Positions 34,059 through 44,778 are shown, counted from the stretch's first letter. The stretch: DNA of 64,000 nt from Bilifractor porci (GCF_009696005.1 NZ_VUMV01000007.1:62001-126000), one strand, 5' to 3'. Numbers and translations: made by a program. Notes: generated by a model not told the origin, from the letters alone.

Positions 34059-34631
34059 ATGTATCTGGTAGCTGGCCTGGGCAACCCGGGAACAAAATAT
34101 GAAGGAACCAAACATAACATGGGGTTCGATGTAATCTCAGAGCTGGCAGATGCCTGGAATATCCCGTCCTCCGGCATCTCTATGAAGGGAATGTACGGCA
34201 AGGGCAGGATCGGGTCGGAAAAGGTGATCCTTCTGAAGCCTCTGACCTACATGAACCTGAGCGGGGAAGCCATACAGGCATTTGTCCGCTACTATAAGCT
34301 GGATCCGGAAACGCAGCTGGTTGTGGTCTATGACGATATTGATCTGGAACCGGGAAGAATCCGGATCCGGGAAAAAGGGAGCGCCGGAAGCCACAACGGA
34401 ATGAAAAGCGTGATCAGCTGTCTCGGCACGGACCGGTTTGTCCGTGTCCGCGTAGGAATCGGCGCAAAACCGCCGAAGTGGGATCTGGCGGATTACGTTC
34501 TTGCTCCTTTTGACAAAGAAAGCCGGGAGCTGGCGGACGCAGGCGTACGGGATGCGGCGAAGGCGGTGGAAATGATCGTCGGAGGAGAGACAGACCGCGC
34601 CATGAATCTGTACAATCAGCGAGGCAGCTGA
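34059..34631 (+). CDS. pth: peptidyl-tRNA hydrolase
   Basis: A 190-residue enzyme that frees tRNA from dropped-off peptidyl-tRNA. MYLVAGLGNPGTKYEGTKHN contains Asn10 and the catalytic His20. PLTYMNLSGEAI, VYDDIDLEPGRIRIREKGSA and GSHNGMKS(V) complete the active site. It is followed by mfd, the common Firmicute order pth-mfd. ATG follows CAGGAG. Confidence 0.95.
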   Translation: MYLVAGLGNPGTKYEGTKHNMGFDVISELADAWNIPSSGISMKGMYGKGRIGSEKVILLKPLTYMNLSGEAIQAFVRYYKLDPETQLVVVYDDIDLEPGRIRIREKGSAGSHNGMKSVISCLGTDRFVRVRVGIGAKPPKWDLADYVLAPFDKESRELADAGVRDAAKAVEMIVGGETDRAMNLYNQRGS

Positions 34632-34674
34632 AAAACAGCTGCCTGTTTTTATAAGGTAAAAGGAACACGAAACT

Positions 34675-37600
34675 ATGCCAATGAAAGCACTGCTGCAGCC
34701 GCTGGAGGCTGTGGCGGGATTTGATGACCTGAAAAAGCAGCTGCAGAAAGAGCTGGGAATTGTTTCGGTCTATGGCTGTCTGGATTCGCAGAAGGCGAAT
34801 CTTGCGGCTGCGCTTGCGCAGGGAAGGACAGCGCTTCTGGTTGCGGAAAATGAGCGGAAAGCCAGGGAGCTGTATGAGGACATGAGGCTGTACAGCCGGA
34901 ATGTGTTTTACTGTCCGCGCAGGGATTTGATTTTTTTTCAGGCGGATATATCCGGAAATCTGCTGACCCGTCAGAGAATGCGGGCTTTCCGGGCGCTTGC
35001 GGAGCAGGAGAATGCCATCATCGTCACCAGTACAGGGGGGTGCATGGACTATCTCCTGCCTGTTCGCGTGCTGAAAAACAGGCGGCTGGGAATCCGGGCG
35101 GGGGAAGAACTGGATCTGACGGAGCTTACCCGGAAGCTGGCAGAGCTCGGCTATGAGCGGTTCGGCGAGGTGGACGCGGCCGGACAGTTTGCGGTCCGGG
35201 GAGACATTCTGGATGTTTTCCCGCTTACAGAGGAGAACCCCTGGAGGATCGAATTTTTCGGGGATGAAGTGGATTCGATACGCAGTTTTGATCCGGAAAC
35301 ACAGCGCTCCATCGAAAATCTGCAGGACGTTGTCCTTTATCCGGCCTCGGAAGAACCGGGACAGGCGGAAGGAGAACCGCCCCGCGCGGATTTTTATAAA
35401 AGCCTTACGGACTCCCTGCCGGATTATCTTCCGGATGACGGCCTGCTGATTCTGGATGAACCGTCAAGAATAACCGAGAGCGCCGAAGCCATTTTTCTGG
35501 AATACCAGGAGGCCATGAAACACCGGCTTGAGGAGGGAAAAATTGCCCCGGAGGCCGCAGACCGCATGCTCTCTCCGGCTCTCATGGAGAGTGTGTGGGA
35601 GAGACATCATACGGCCGCCATGAGCCTGATGCAGCTCCGGCAGGGGACCGCTGTTCTTTCCGGAGAATACAGTGTTCTGGCCCGGTCGCTGAGCCCGTAT
35701 AACAACCAGTTTCCCATGCTGGTGAAGGATCTGAAAAAGTGGAAGAAAAGCGGCTATCGCTCTGTCCTGCTTTCCGCCTCCAGGACAAGAGCAAAAAGGC
35801 TTGTGGAGGATCTGCGAGGCGAGGAACTGAACGCCGTCTACAGTGAGGATGCGGACAGGATTCTCCAGCCCGGAGAGATTCTTGTCACCTACGGGAACGC
35901 CCGGCGGGGATTTGAATATCCCATGCAGAAGTTTGTCCTGATTACAGAAACGGACATTTTCGGCGCGGAGCAGAAAAAGAAGCGGAGAAAGAAAACCGTC
36001 AGAAACGGAGAAAAAATCCATAGCTTCTCGGAACTCTCGGTGGGGGATTATGTGGTCCACGAAAGCCATGGGCTGGGAATCTACCGGGGAATCGAGAGGG
36101 TAGAAGTAGACCATGTGGCCAAGGACTATATCCGCATCGAATATTCCGGAGGAAGCAGTCTCTATGTTCCTGCGACTTCCCTGGAGGTTCTGCAGAAATA
36201 CTCCGGTTCGGAAGGACACCGCCCCAGGGTCAATAAGCTTGGCGGGAAGGAGTGGGATAAAACCCGCAGCAGGGTAAAGGGCGCGGTAAAGGATATCGCC
36301 GAGGATCTCGTGAAGCTCTATGCTGCCCGTCAGGGGGAGACCGGATATCAGTACGGTCCGGACACGGAGTGGCAGAGGGAATTTGAAGAAATGTTTCCGT
36401 TTGAGGAGACAGACGATCAGCTGGCGGCCATTGAGGACACCAAAAGAGACATGGAGAGCGGAAAAATCATGGACCGGCTGATCTGCGGAGATGTGGGTTA
36501 CGGAAAAACGGAAATAGCCATCCGGGCCGCCTTCAAGGCCGTGCAGGAAAACAAGCAGGTCGTGCTCCTGTGTCCGACCACGATTCTTGCCCAGCAGCAT
36601 TACAATACCTTTGTCCAGCGGATGAAGGATTTTCCTGTCCGGATTGATATGCTCAGCCGCTTCCGGACCGCCGCGCAGCAGAAAAAAACGATTGCGGATG
36701 TAAAAAAGGGCATGGTGGATATTCTGATCGGTACGCATCGTGTTCTTTCCAAAGATATTGTGTTTAAGGATCTGGGACTCCTGATTATCGACGAGGAGCA
36801 GCGCTTCGGGGTTACGCATAAGGAACGGATCAAGCAGATGAAAAAAAATGTGGATGTCCTGACACTGTCGGCAACCCCCATTCCACGGACACTACATATG
36901 AGCCTGATTGGAATCCGGGATATGAGCGTTCTGGAGGAGCCGCCGCTGGACCGGATGCCGGTTCAGACCTATGTGATGGAGTACGATGAGGAAATGGTGA
37001 GGGAGGCGATCAGCCGGGAGCTTGCCAGAGACGGCCAGGTCTATTTTGTCTATAACCGTGTCAATGATATCGCGGAGGTGGCCGCCCGCATCCGTGCCCT
37101 GGTTCCGGAGGCCAATGTGGCTTTTGCCCACGGCCGGATGAAGGAGCAGGAGCTGGAGGGCATCATGTATGACTTTATCAACGGTGATATCGATGTGCTG
37201 GTATCCACGACGATCATTGAGACCGGCATGGATATTTCCAATGTCAACACCCTGATCATCTGTGACGCGGACCGCATGGGACTGTCACAGCTTTATCAGC
37301 TCCGTGGACGCGTGGGGAGGTCCAACCGGAATGCTTACGCGTTCCTGATGTACCGGAAGAACAAGATGCTGAAGGAAGAGGCGGAGAAGCGGCTTCACGC
37401 CATCCGTGAGTTTACGGAGCTTGGAAGCGGGGTCCGCATAGCCATGCGCGATCTGGAAATCCGGGGAGCCGGAAATCTTCTCGGGGCAGAGCAGCACGGA
37501 CACATGGAGGCGGTCGGCTATGACCTTTACTGCAAGATGCTCAGCGAAGCGGTGCGGGAGGCTAAGGGAGAAGAGATCCGGGAGGATTTCGAGACATCGG

Positions 37601-38061
37601 TGGATCTGACCATCAATGCCTTTATTCCCGCGTCGTACATCCCGGAAGAAGGCCAGAAGCTGGAGCTGTACAAACGGATCGCCGGAATTGAGAATCAGGA
37701 CGAGGCGGATGATATGCTGGATGAGCTTCTGGACCGCTTCGGAGAGCCGCCCCTCAGCGTCCGAAGCCTGATGGATGTTTCGGTGGTGAAGGCGGCTGCC
37801 CACCGCGCCTGGATCACGGAGATCCGGCAGACAGGGGAAGAAATCCGGATTACCTTCTTTGAGCGGGCAAAGCTGGATCCTGCGGTTTTTCCGGCGCTGA
37901 TGGCGACGGAGCAGTACAGGAACTGCCTGTTCTTCCACATGGGGAAACCGCCGTACCTGGTCTACAAGCCGAAGGGAGCCGACAGAAAACCGGAGACAGT
38001 CCTGAAAAAGCTGAAGGAACTGTGCGGGAAGCTGACTGAACCGGTGGAAAAACAGGAGTAA
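34675..38061 (+). CDS. mfd: transcription-repair coupling factor
   Basis: A 1128-residue helicase, near the usual length. The UvrB-homology region comes first (about 1-400), then the RNA polymerase-interacting CarD-like domain ([20 protein letters not shown] near 450-475), then RecG-like motors with Walker [15 protein letters not shown] box IIDEEQRFG, and motif VI region [15 protein letters not shown], then the TRCF C-terminal domain. It removes stalled RNA polymerase and recruits UvrA. It starts 43 bases after pth and probably belongs to the same operon. Confidence 0.96.
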   Translation: MPMKALLQPLEAVAGFDDLKKQLQKELGIVSVYGCLDSQKANLAAALAQGRTALLVAENERKARELYEDMRLYSRNVFYCPRRDLIFFQADISGNLLTRQRMRAFRALAEQENAIIVTSTGGCMDYLLPVRVLKNRRLGIRAGEELDLTELTRKLAELGYERFGEVDAAGQFAVRGDILDVFPLTEENPWRIEFFGDEVDSIRSFDPETQRSIENLQDVVLYPASEEPGQAEGEPPRADFYKSLTDSLPDYLPDDGLLILDEPSRITESAEAIFLEYQEAMKHRLEEGKIAPEAADRMLSPALMESVWERHHTAAMSLMQLRQGTAVLSGEYSVLARSLSPYNNQFPMLVKDLKKWKKSGYRSVLLSASRTRAKRLVEDLRGEELNAVYSEDADRILQPGEILVTYGNARRGFEYPMQKFVLITETDIFGAEQKKKRRKKTVRNGEKIHSFSELSVGDYVVHESHGLGIYRGIERVEVDHVAKDYIRIEYSGGSSLYVPATSLEVLQKYSGSEGHRPRVNKLGGKEWDKTRSRVKGAVKDIAEDLVKLYAARQGETGYQYGPDTEWQREFEEMFPFEETDDQLAAIEDTKRDMESGKIMDRLICGDVGYGKTEIAIRAAFKAVQENKQVVLLCPTTILAQQHYNTFVQRMKDFPVRIDMLSRFRTAAQQKKTIADVKKGMVDILIGTHRVLSKDIVFKDLGLLIIDEEQRFGVTHKERIKQMKKNVDVLTLSATPIPRTLHMSLIGIRDMSVLEEPPLDRMPVQTYVMEYDEEMVREAISRELARDGQVYFVYNRVNDIAEVAARIRALVPEANVAFAHGRMKEQELEGIMYDFINGDIDVLVSTTIIETGMDISNVNTLIICDADRMGLSQLYQLRGRVGRSNRNAYAFLMYRKNKMLKEEAEKRLHAIREFTELGSGVRIAMRDLEIRGAGNLLGAEQHGHMEAVGYDLYCKMLSEAVREAKGEEIREDFETSVDLTINAFIPASYIPEEGQKLELYKRIAGIENQDEADDMLDELLDRFGEPPLSVRSLMDVSVVKAAAHRAWITEIRQTGEEIRITFFERAKLDPAVFPALMATEQYRNCLFFHMGKPPYLVYKPKGADRKPETVLKKLKELCGKLTEPVEKQE

Positions 38062-38141
38062 TGCAGATGGTGGAGTGACCGCGGCGAGGCAGCTGCGGCC
38101 TGCCGGAAGAAAGAAAACAATAGAATTTGAGGAAGAATTTG

Positions 38142-40340
38142 ATGGATATTATTAAGAAAATTTCCGGGGAGCTGCAGATCCGTCAGGATCAGACCGCAGC
38201 CGCCGTGAAGCTGATCGACGAGGGGTGCACGATACCCTTTATCGCCCGGTATCGGAAGGAGGCGACAGGCTCCCTGAATGATGAGCAGCTGCGGAACCTG
38301 GGGGACCGGCTGGCCTATCTGCGAAACCTGGAGGAGCGCAGGGAATCGGTGCGAGGAAGTATTGCGGAGCAGGGAAAACTGACTCCGGAGCTGGACCGGG
38401 CGATTGCGGCCGCGGAGACCATGGTGGCGCTGGAGGATCTTTATCTGCCCTTCCGGCAGAAACGGCGGACCCGCGCCTCCATCGCGAAGGAAAAAGGACT
38501 GGAGCCGTTGGCGGACCGGATTCTTGCCCAGGCGGCGGATTTCCGGCCGGAGATAGCGGCGGAAGCCTTTGTCGATCCGGACAAGGATGTGACGGATGCG
38601 CGGAGCGCGCTTGCGGGTGCTTCCGATATTCTGGCGGAGAGATTTTCCGAAGAGGCGGAGGTCCGCGCGGAGATTCGTTCACAGACCCGGACTTCCGGAG
38701 TTCTGGCCGTCTCCGCGAAAAAACCGGAGGAAAAATCGGTTTATGAAATGTATTACGACTTTCGGGAGCCGGTGCGGAAAATAGCCGGCTACCGTGTTCT
38801 GGCCATAAACAGGGGGGAGAAGGAAAAAATCCTGACCGTCCGGCTGGAGGTCCCGGAAGAGGAACTTCTGCAGTACATGCGGAGGCGGTTTATTACCGGG
38901 GAGAATCCGGAGACGGCGGAACTGCTCGGGGAAGTTATCCGGGACAGCTACTCCCGGCTGCTTGCCCCGGCGATTGAGAGGGAAATACGGAAGGAGCTGA
39001 CGGAGCGGGCGGAAGAAGGGGCGATGAAGGTCTTTGCCAAAAACCTGCAGCAGCTGCTCATGCAGCCGCCGATTGCCGGACAGGTCGTTCTGGGCTGGGA
39101 TCCCGCGTTCCGGACAGGATGCAAGCTGGCTGTGGTGGACGCCACGGGGAAGGTCCTGGACACGGCGGTTATCTACCCGACCGCGCCTACGAATCCGGCC
39201 AAAATCGCGGCGGCCGGGGAAACGCTGAAAAGACTGATCCGGAAATATCAGGTCACGCTGATCTCTGTGGGCAACGGTACCGCGTCAAGAGAGTCTGAGC
39301 AGTTTATTGTGGAACTGCTGAAGGAAATTCCGGAGAAGGTTTCTTATGTGATCACCAATGAGGCAGGCGCTTCTGTTTATTCCGCCAGCAGCCTGGCGAC
39401 CGAAGAATTTCCGGAATTTGACGTGGGACAGAGAAGCGCGGCTTCGATTGCCAGAAGGGTGCAGGATCCGCTGGCAGAACTGGTGAAAATAGATCCCAAA
39501 TCCATCGGAGTCGGGCAGTACCAGCATGATATGAATCAGAAACGTCTCGGAGAAGTTCTGGGAGGAGTGGTCGAAAACTGTGTCAACCGGGTAGGCGTGG
39601 ATCTGAATACGGCATCTGCGCCCCTGCTGGAATATGTATCCGGGATTTCCGGGACGACCGCCAAAAATATTGTAAAATACCGGGAAGAAAACGGGTCGTT
39701 CCGTTCCCGGAAAGATCTTCTGAAGGTTCCGAAGCTGGGTCCGAAGGCTTTTGAGCAGTGTGCGGGATTTCTCCGGATCCGCGGCGGGACCAACCCGCTG
39801 GACGCGACGGCGGTTCATCCGGAGAGCTACCAGGCGGCGGAAGCCTTTCTGAAAAAAGCGGGGCTGACGCCTGCGGACATTGCGGACGGCGGGCACGGAA
39901 CCCGCATCCGGGACTGTATGACGGCGGGAGCGCGCAGCCGCGCGGAGGCGCAGCAGAATATCAGCAGATTCCTGAAGCAGACAGCAGAGGAGCTGGACAT
40001 CGGCGAGTTGACGCTTCGGGATATAATCTCCGAGATGATCCGGCCTGGCAGAGACCCCAGAGAGGATATGCCTAAACCAGTCCTGCGAAATGATGTCCTG
40101 GAGATGAAAGACCTGCGTCCCGGCATGATTCTGAAGGGGACGGTCCGGAACGTGATAGATTTCGGGGCGTTTGTGGACATCGGGGTTCACCAGGACGGAC
40201 TGGTCCATATTTCGCAGATGACGGACAAAAAATTTATCAGACATCCCCTGGAGGTCGTAAGCGTGGGAGATGTCGTGGAAGTCAGGGTGCTCAGTGTGGA
40301 TATGGAAAAGAATCGGATCGCCCTGAGCATGAACCTGTGA
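38142..40340 (+). CDS. tex: Tex family RNA-binding transcription accessory protein
   Basis: A 732-residue protein. The N-terminal helical region (CTIPFIARYRKEATGSLNDE), YqgF-like RNase H fold (GWDPAFRTGCKLAVVD), two helix-hairpin-helix parts (SGISGTTAKNIVKYREENGS) and C-terminal S1 domain (KGTVRNVIDFGAFVDIGVHQ) are all present. ATG 38142 follows AGGAAG; a TTG five codons earlier is less likely. The gene follows mfd by 80 bases. Confidence 0.94.
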   Translation: MDIIKKISGELQIRQDQTAAAVKLIDEGCTIPFIARYRKEATGSLNDEQLRNLGDRLAYLRNLEERRESVRGSIAEQGKLTPELDRAIAAAETMVALEDLYLPFRQKRRTRASIAKEKGLEPLADRILAQAADFRPEIAAEAFVDPDKDVTDARSALAGASDILAERFSEEAEVRAEIRSQTRTSGVLAVSAKKPEEKSVYEMYYDFREPVRKIAGYRVLAINRGEKEKILTVRLEVPEEELLQYMRRRFITGENPETAELLGEVIRDSYSRLLAPAIEREIRKELTERAEEGAMKVFAKNLQQLLMQPPIAGQVVLGWDPAFRTGCKLAVVDATGKVLDTAVIYPTAPTNPAKIAAAGETLKRLIRKYQVTLISVGNGTASRESEQFIVELLKEIPEKVSYVITNEAGASVYSASSLATEEFPEFDVGQRSAASIARRVQDPLAELVKIDPKSIGVGQYQHDMNQKRLGEVLGGVVENCVNRVGVDLNTASAPLLEYVSGISGTTAKNIVKYREENGSFRSRKDLLKVPKLGPKAFEQCAGFLRIRGGTNPLDATAVHPESYQAAEAFLKKAGLTPADIADGGHGTRIRDCMTAGARSRAEAQQNISRFLKQTAEELDIGELTLRDIISEMIRPGRDPREDMPKPVLRNDVLEMKDLRPGMILKGTVRNVIDFGAFVDIGVHQDGLVHISQMTDKKFIRHPLEVVSVGDVVEVRVLSVDMEKNRIALSMNL

Positions 40341-40368
40341 AATTTGAACGAATTTTCCGAAATAAAAG

Positions 40369-40398
40369 TTGCCGAGCTTACACACTTGGACGTATACT
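40369..40398 (+). promoter_or_regulatory. promoter of the foldase-like lipoprotein gene
   Basis: TTGCCG at 40369-40374, 18 bases, TATACT at 40393-40398. Confidence 0.5.
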
Positions 40399-40429
40399 CT
40401 ATTTTTAGAACAGGGAGGATATGATTTTC

Positions 40430-41620
40430 ATGAAGATGAACAGAAAAATGGCTGCCGCGGGACTGGCCGGCTGTATGATCGCCGGCATGCTTCTGTCCGG
40501 GTGCGGTACGAACGGAAAAGAAACTGCGATTAAGGTGAATGATGATGTGCTTACGGTCGGCGAGGCGAATTTTTTCCTGCGCTACCAGCAGGCCCAGTCC
40601 ACGTATATGATGCAGCAGTATGGCATGTATCAGTCCGGCGCGACGCTCTGGGACAAGGACTACACCGCTTCCAGCGATTCATCCATTTCTACCTACGGGG
40701 ACTCACTGAAGGATTCCGCGAAAAACACGCTGATCCAGAACGTTTGTCTGAAGGAACACGCCGCAGATTATGATCTGGCTCTCAGCGATGACCTGAACAG
40801 CGCGCTGGACACGGCGGCGGAGAAAACCTACAGCGAAAATGAGGATGTCATGAAAAAGCTCGGGACAAGCCAGGACGACATCCGCTATATTCTGGAGCTG
40901 TCCTCATACCAGTCGCTGATGTATGACGCCATGACGGCGGACGTGGACACTGATGTTTCCGACGACGAGGCGAAGCAGTCCACCATTACCTATGCAAGAA
41001 TCAATCTGACCACGCAGAATGACAGTGGGGATACGGTTAGCGTGGACGATGATGCCAAGGCAAAATACAAGACAACCATGGAGGAACTGCTGAAAGAAAT
41101 CCAGAAGGCGGATGACCCGGCGACAACGGACATCACTTCTCAGGCCAAGGCGCTGGATTCTGAGAACATTGTTTCTTCCACCCTCAGCTACGGCAGCGAT
41201 GACACCACTCTGCCGGACGCGGTCAAAGAGGCGGCGGCGACGCTGCAGGACGGAGAAGTCTACGACGGAGTCATTGATACCGGGGATTACTACTATATTA
41301 TCCGTATGGACGCGGTGCTTGACCGGGACGCTACAGATTCCAAAAAGGAGAGCATTGTCTCAGAGAGAAAGCAGACGGCGTATAATGACCTGTTAAAGAG
41401 CTGGACGGACGCGGCGGATGTCACGCTCACCAAGGCCTGGGATAAGCTGGAGGTGACGGACAAAGACGGATACACCGTATATGTTGCGCCGACAGATTCC
41501 GCATCGCAGAGCTCTGCGTCCGGCACGGATTCCGTGACATCTTCTTCTGCAGAGAGCGTAACCTCTTCATCAGCAGGAAGTACAGGAAGTTCTTCGGTAA
41601 GCAGCTCTTCGGCTCAATAA
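40430..41620 (+). CDS. SurA/PrsA-like lipoprotein, putative peptidyl-prolyl isomerase
   Basis: A 396-residue exported protein with a lipoprotein signal (MLLSGC lipobox near residue 22). The following region (IKVNDDVLTVGEANFFLRYQ) resembles the SurA_N/PrsA chaperone domain. A parvulin-type domain is possible around 195-310 (VSDDEAKQSTITYARI to YYYIIRMDAVLDRDATDS), but the catalytic His pair of parvulins is not evident, so isomerase activity is doubtful. The C-terminus is a Ser-rich low-complexity tail of about 45 residues. It may help fold secreted proteins. ATG 40430 is chosen; 40421 sits too close to GGGAGGA. Confidence 0.75.
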   Translation: MKMNRKMAAAGLAGCMIAGMLLSGCGTNGKETAIKVNDDVLTVGEANFFLRYQQAQSTYMMQQYGMYQSGATLWDKDYTASSDSSISTYGDSLKDSAKNTLIQNVCLKEHAADYDLALSDDLNSALDTAAEKTYSENEDVMKKLGTSQDDIRYILELSSYQSLMYDAMTADVDTDVSDDEAKQSTITYARINLTTQNDSGDTVSVDDDAKAKYKTTMEELLKEIQKADDPATTDITSQAKALDSENIVSSTLSYGSDDTTLPDAVKEAAATLQDGEVYDGVIDTGDYYYIIRMDAVLDRDATDSKKESIVSERKQTAYNDLLKSWTDAADVTLTKAWDKLEVTDKDGYTVYVAPTDSASQSSASGTDSVTSSSAESVTSSSAGSTGSSSVSSSSAQ

Positions 41621-41630
41621 GGAGAATCTC

Positions 41631-42500
41631 ATGAACAGACAGGGATTTCGCACCATGACCGAAAACCGCATTCTTCTGCTTGACGGCGCGACGGGAACAG
41701 AGATGCTGAAGCGCGGAATGCCCAGAAACATCTGCGCGGAGGCATGGATTCTGGATCACGGGGAACTGCTGGAGGATCTGCAGAAAGCCTATGTGCAGGC
41801 CGGAAGTCAGGTGGTTTATGCCCCGACATTTTCCGCAAACAGGATCAGTCTGAAAAAGCACGGGCTGGAGAGGGATGTGAAACGGCTGAACACCGGCCTT
41901 GTGGAGCTGACCCGTAAGGCGGTGGGACAGGACGCGCTGGTGGCGGGAGACATGACAACACCCGGCGAGCCGCTGGACCCGCTGGGAGATCTGGAGGAAG
42001 AAGAGCTTTTTGAGGCGTACTGCGAGCAGGCCGAGGCGCTGTACCAGGCGGGCGCGGATCTGATTGTGGCCGAAACACTGATGGCCCTCCGGGAGGCGGA
42101 GCTGGCGCTGCGGGCAGTCCGTTCTGTCTGCGGTCTTCCGTTTATGGCGACAATGACAGTCCAGGAGGACGGGAGAGCCTGGTTCGGCGGGACAGCGGAA
42201 GAGCTGGTAAAGAAAATGACGGAGCAGGGAGCGGATGCGGCAGGGATTAACTGTTCCTCCGGACCGCGGCAGCTGGAGCCGGTTGTCCGGGCGATGGCTG
42301 CGGGAGCGGAAATTCCTGTGATTGTCAAGCCGAATGCCGGTCTGCCTGTCATGGTGGACGGAAACGCGGTGTATGACATGAAGCCGGAGGACTTTGTCCG
42401 GGAAATGAAGAAACTGGCGCAGGACGGAGTCTCCATCCTGGGAGGGTGCTGCGGGACTACGCCGGAATTTATCCGGATGCTCCGGGCAAATCTGCTGTAA
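41631..42500 (+). CDS. homocysteine S-methyltransferase family protein
   Basis: A 289-residue TIM barrel matching the N-terminal module of cobalamin-dependent methionine synthase (ILLLDGATGTEMLKRGM; VYAPTFSANRISLKKHGL). Zinc ligands are visible as Cys in GINCSSGP and the Cys pair in GGCCGTTPEFIRML. It should transfer a methyl group to homocysteine, but the donor (methyl-cobalamin partner, S-methylmethionine or other) is not encoded nearby. In Clostridia such proteins act with separate corrinoid and MetE/H-like pieces. ATG 41631 follows GGAGAAT, 11 bases after the lipoprotein stop. Confidence 0.85.
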   Translation: MNRQGFRTMTENRILLLDGATGTEMLKRGMPRNICAEAWILDHGELLEDLQKAYVQAGSQVVYAPTFSANRISLKKHGLERDVKRLNTGLVELTRKAVGQDALVAGDMTTPGEPLDPLGDLEEEELFEAYCEQAEALYQAGADLIVAETLMALREAELALRAVRSVCGLPFMATMTVQEDGRAWFGGTAEELVKKMTEQGADAAGINCSSGPRQLEPVVRAMAAGAEIPVIVKPNAGLPVMVDGNAVYDMKPEDFVREMKKLAQDGVSILGGCCGTTPEFIRMLRANLL

Positions 42501-42603
42501 TTGCCGTCCGGCCAAAAGGGCTCTGCGCAGACGTCGTCTGCCTGTTCTCTGTGTGGCATGACTTTTTGCGCTGAAATCATCATATGGAAAAGGAACCATA
42601 GAT

Positions 42604-43596
42604 ATGTATAATGATTTGTTTTCCATCGGTCCGCTCACATTTCATACGTACGGACTGATGTCTGCGATCGGAATTATCGCGGCTTATTTTGTCCTGGAAT
42701 CCAGAATCAGAAAAAAAGGACTGGATGACAGCCATCTTTTCGGACTCCTGATTGCCTGTCTGGTTTTCGGGTACGCGGGATCCAAGCTGCTCTACATCAT
42801 TACCATCCTTCCTCTTCTGGCAAGCGATCCGGATTTGTTCCTGCACTCGCTGTCAAACGGATGGGTGATTTTCGGAGGGCTGCTGGGAGGTATTCTGGGA
42901 GGATATCTTTTCTGCCGCTGGAAAAAACTTCCCTCCTGGAAATTTTTCGATGTCGGCATGCCTGCCGTGGCTCTGGCGCAGGGTTTCGGCCGGATCGGCT
43001 GCTTCTTTGCGGGATGCTGCTACGGGGTGGAGACCTCCGGGCCGGTTTACCTGGAATTTTCTCATTCGGATTATGCGCCGAACGGGATTCATCTGGTGCC
43101 GACACAGCTGATCTCCAGTGCGGTGGATTTCTGTATTTTTGCCTTTCTCAGCGTCTATGATAAAAAATGGAAGAAAAAGGACGGAGAGGATCTTGCCCTC
43201 TACCTGATTCTGTACAGCGGGGCGAGAATTATCGTGGAATTCTGGAGGGGAGACCTGATCCGCGGAGCGGTCGGGCCGTTCTCTACTTCCCAGTTTATCG
43301 GCCTTTTTACTCTTGCGGCCGGCATCATAATTTTTGTGATGCGGCGGAAAGACCGGAATCCGGAGAGCGCCGAGGCGCAGGAAGAGGCTGTTACAGAGAC
43401 GGAAGAAGCCGGAACACAGGAGGAAATTTCCGCAGGGGCGGCAGAGGCTGGAACCCGGGAAAAGGCTGCCGCAGAACCTACGGAAGCTGTCGGGAGTGCG
43501 GACCGTGCGGCACAAGACCCAGTGGAACCGGAGGATCCGGATGCGTCCTGGGAGGCAAATGCTGCCGCAACCAGGCAGGACGACACAGAAGATTGA
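42604..43596 (+). CDS. lgt: prolipoprotein diacylglyceryl transferase
   Basis: A 330-residue inner-membrane enzyme that adds diacylglycerol to the lipobox Cys of lipoproteins. FHTYGLMSAIGIIAAYF opens the protein. The Lgt signature region is present (ALAQGFGRIGCFFAGCCYGV), and GARIIVEFWRGD is the C-terminal conserved block. A C-terminal tail of about 85 residues is low in complexity and very rich in Glu and Ala, longer than usual for Lgt. It serves the lipoproteins of the window, such as that at 40430. Confidence 0.93.
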   Translation: MYNDLFSIGPLTFHTYGLMSAIGIIAAYFVLESRIRKKGLDDSHLFGLLIACLVFGYAGSKLLYIITILPLLASDPDLFLHSLSNGWVIFGGLLGGILGGYLFCRWKKLPSWKFFDVGMPAVALAQGFGRIGCFFAGCCYGVETSGPVYLEFSHSDYAPNGIHLVPTQLISSAVDFCIFAFLSVYDKKWKKKDGEDLALYLILYSGARIIVEFWRGDLIRGAVGPFSTSQFIGLFTLAAGIIIFVMRRKDRNPESAEAQEEAVTETEEAGTQEEISAGAAEAGTREKAAAEPTEAVGSADRAAQDPVEPEDPDASWEANAAATRQDDTED

Positions 43597-43657
43597 AAAA
43601 CGGACCGGTGTTTCCGGCCATAGAACAGATCAAACAAAACAGACAAACAGAACAGAG

Positions 43658-43707
43658 AGGGCAGACACGCGTATCCCCACGGGGAGCGGCGTCGTCTGCC
43701 CTTTCTG
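43658..43707 (+). terminator. terminator after lgt
   Basis: AGGGCAGAC at 43658-43666 pairs with GTCTGCCCT at 43694-43702, with a second short stem inside (CCCC/GGGG), then TTCTGTTACTTTT. The rest of 43597-43901 holds the cbiK promoter and palindrome; I found no cobalamin riboswitch core in it. Confidence 0.65.
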
Positions 43708-43831
43708 TTACTTTTGGAAACAGGATCGGGTTATGACATCTCCGTCCATTCGCAATCCGCGGATTTTCCTGCTTTTATCAGGAAAATCGCTGCCTGCTCA
43801 TGTTCGGGCGGGATCCAAAGTCATGAAATAG

Positions 43832-43860
43832 TTGACTGATTTACTCGGCTTTACTACAAT
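43832..43860 (+). promoter_or_regulatory. sigma-A promoter of cbiK
   Basis: TTGACT at 43832-43837, 17 bases, TACAAT at 43855-43860. A palindrome covers the -10. Confidence 0.7.
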
Positions 43861-43866
43861 GTAGTA
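43852..43866. promoter_or_regulatory. palindromic operator over the cbiK -10
   Basis: TACTACA-A-TGTAGTA is a perfect 7-1-7 inverted repeat lying on the -10 hexamer. The arm sequence resembles BlaI/CopY-type sites (TACTACAxxTGTAGTA) and the geometry resembles Fur-family boxes. Either way a repressor bound here would block the promoter. Confidence 0.55.
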
Positions 43867-43901
43867 TAGTGTCTGCAGATAAAACGGGAGGAGGGATTCA
43901 G

Positions 43902-44687
43902 TTGAATCATACGGAGGCAGTTCTGGCAGTCAGCTTTGGAACCAGTTATCCGGAAACATGTGAAAAGACCATCGGGGCTGTAGAGCAGGATCTGGCGGCG
44001 GTCTTTCCGGAAGCGCCTGTTTACCGGGCATGGACCAGCGGGTTTATCCGAAAAAAACTGCGGGAGAGAGACGGCATTGTGGTTCCCTCGCCGGCGGATG
44101 CGCTGGAAAAGCTTCATGCGGAAGGGGTCAGGGATGTCCTGGTCCAGCCGACCTTTCTTCTACAGGGAATAGAATTTGATGAACTGAAGGAAACGCTCCT
44201 GGCTTTTCTTCCTCGGTTTGACAGAATCCGTCTGGGCAGGCCTCTTCTTTCGGAGGCTCGTGATCTGGACAGTGTTACGGATGCCGTCGGCGCTTCTTTT
44301 CCGCAGCTTGGCCCGGAGGATGCCCTTGTGCTGATGGGGCACGGGACAAAGCACGGCGCCAACCAGGTTTACCCTCGGCTGGCCGGACTGTTTCAGGAGC
44401 ATGGGTACGGCAATGTCTTACTGGGAACGGTGGAGGCATCTCCGGGGCTTTCCGACATACTGGAACAGCTGGATAAAAAAAAGCCGCGGAAAGTACTTCT
44501 GGCCCCCTTCCTGTTTGTAGCCGGGGATCACGCGGTTAATGACCTGGCGGGCAGCGGATCCGATTCCTGGAAATCTGCTGTTGTCAGCCGCGGGTACCGT
44601 ACGGAATGTCTGACGAAGGGGCTGGGAGAATATCCGGAGATTCGGCGCATGTATCTGGAGCATGCCGCGGAAGCCGTGCCGCTTTGA
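43902..44687 (+). CDS. cbiK: sirohydrochlorin cobaltochelatase CbiK
   Basis: A 261-residue class II chelatase that inserts cobalt into sirohydrochlorin in the anaerobic cobalamin path. Conserved parts: AVLAVSFGTSYPETCEKTIG at the N-terminus, RAWTSGFIRKKL, the metal-site His in LVLMGHGTKHGAN, GTVEASPG, and LLAPFLFVAGDHAVNDLAG with the second metal His. TTG 43902 with GGGAGGAGGG upstream is the likely start; a GTG 11 codons earlier has no site. No other cobalamin genes are adjacent; the pathway product would serve the diol dehydratase 4 kb downstream. The operon continues with a fusion protein. Confidence 0.88.
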   Translation: MNHTEAVLAVSFGTSYPETCEKTIGAVEQDLAAVFPEAPVYRAWTSGFIRKKLRERDGIVVPSPADALEKLHAEGVRDVLVQPTFLLQGIEFDELKETLLAFLPRFDRIRLGRPLLSEARDLDSVTDAVGASFPQLGPEDALVLMGHGTKHGANQVYPRLAGLFQEHGYGNVLLGTVEASPGLSDILEQLDKKKPRKVLLAPFLFVAGDHAVNDLAGSGSDSWKSAVVSRGYRTECLTKGLGEYPEIRRMYLEHAAEAVPL

Positions 44688-44778
44688 AATGGAATGCGTG
44701 CGGAAAGCGCGCGGACGGACAGATCACCTGCTGTACCGGCAGAGCCGGTATGGGAGAGGAAAAGGATGGGATAGTGTG

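Noticed and set aside
43597-43901. Possible cobalamin riboswitch before cbiK
   Set aside because: No B12-box-like sequence is present; the region holds a terminator, a promoter and a palindrome.
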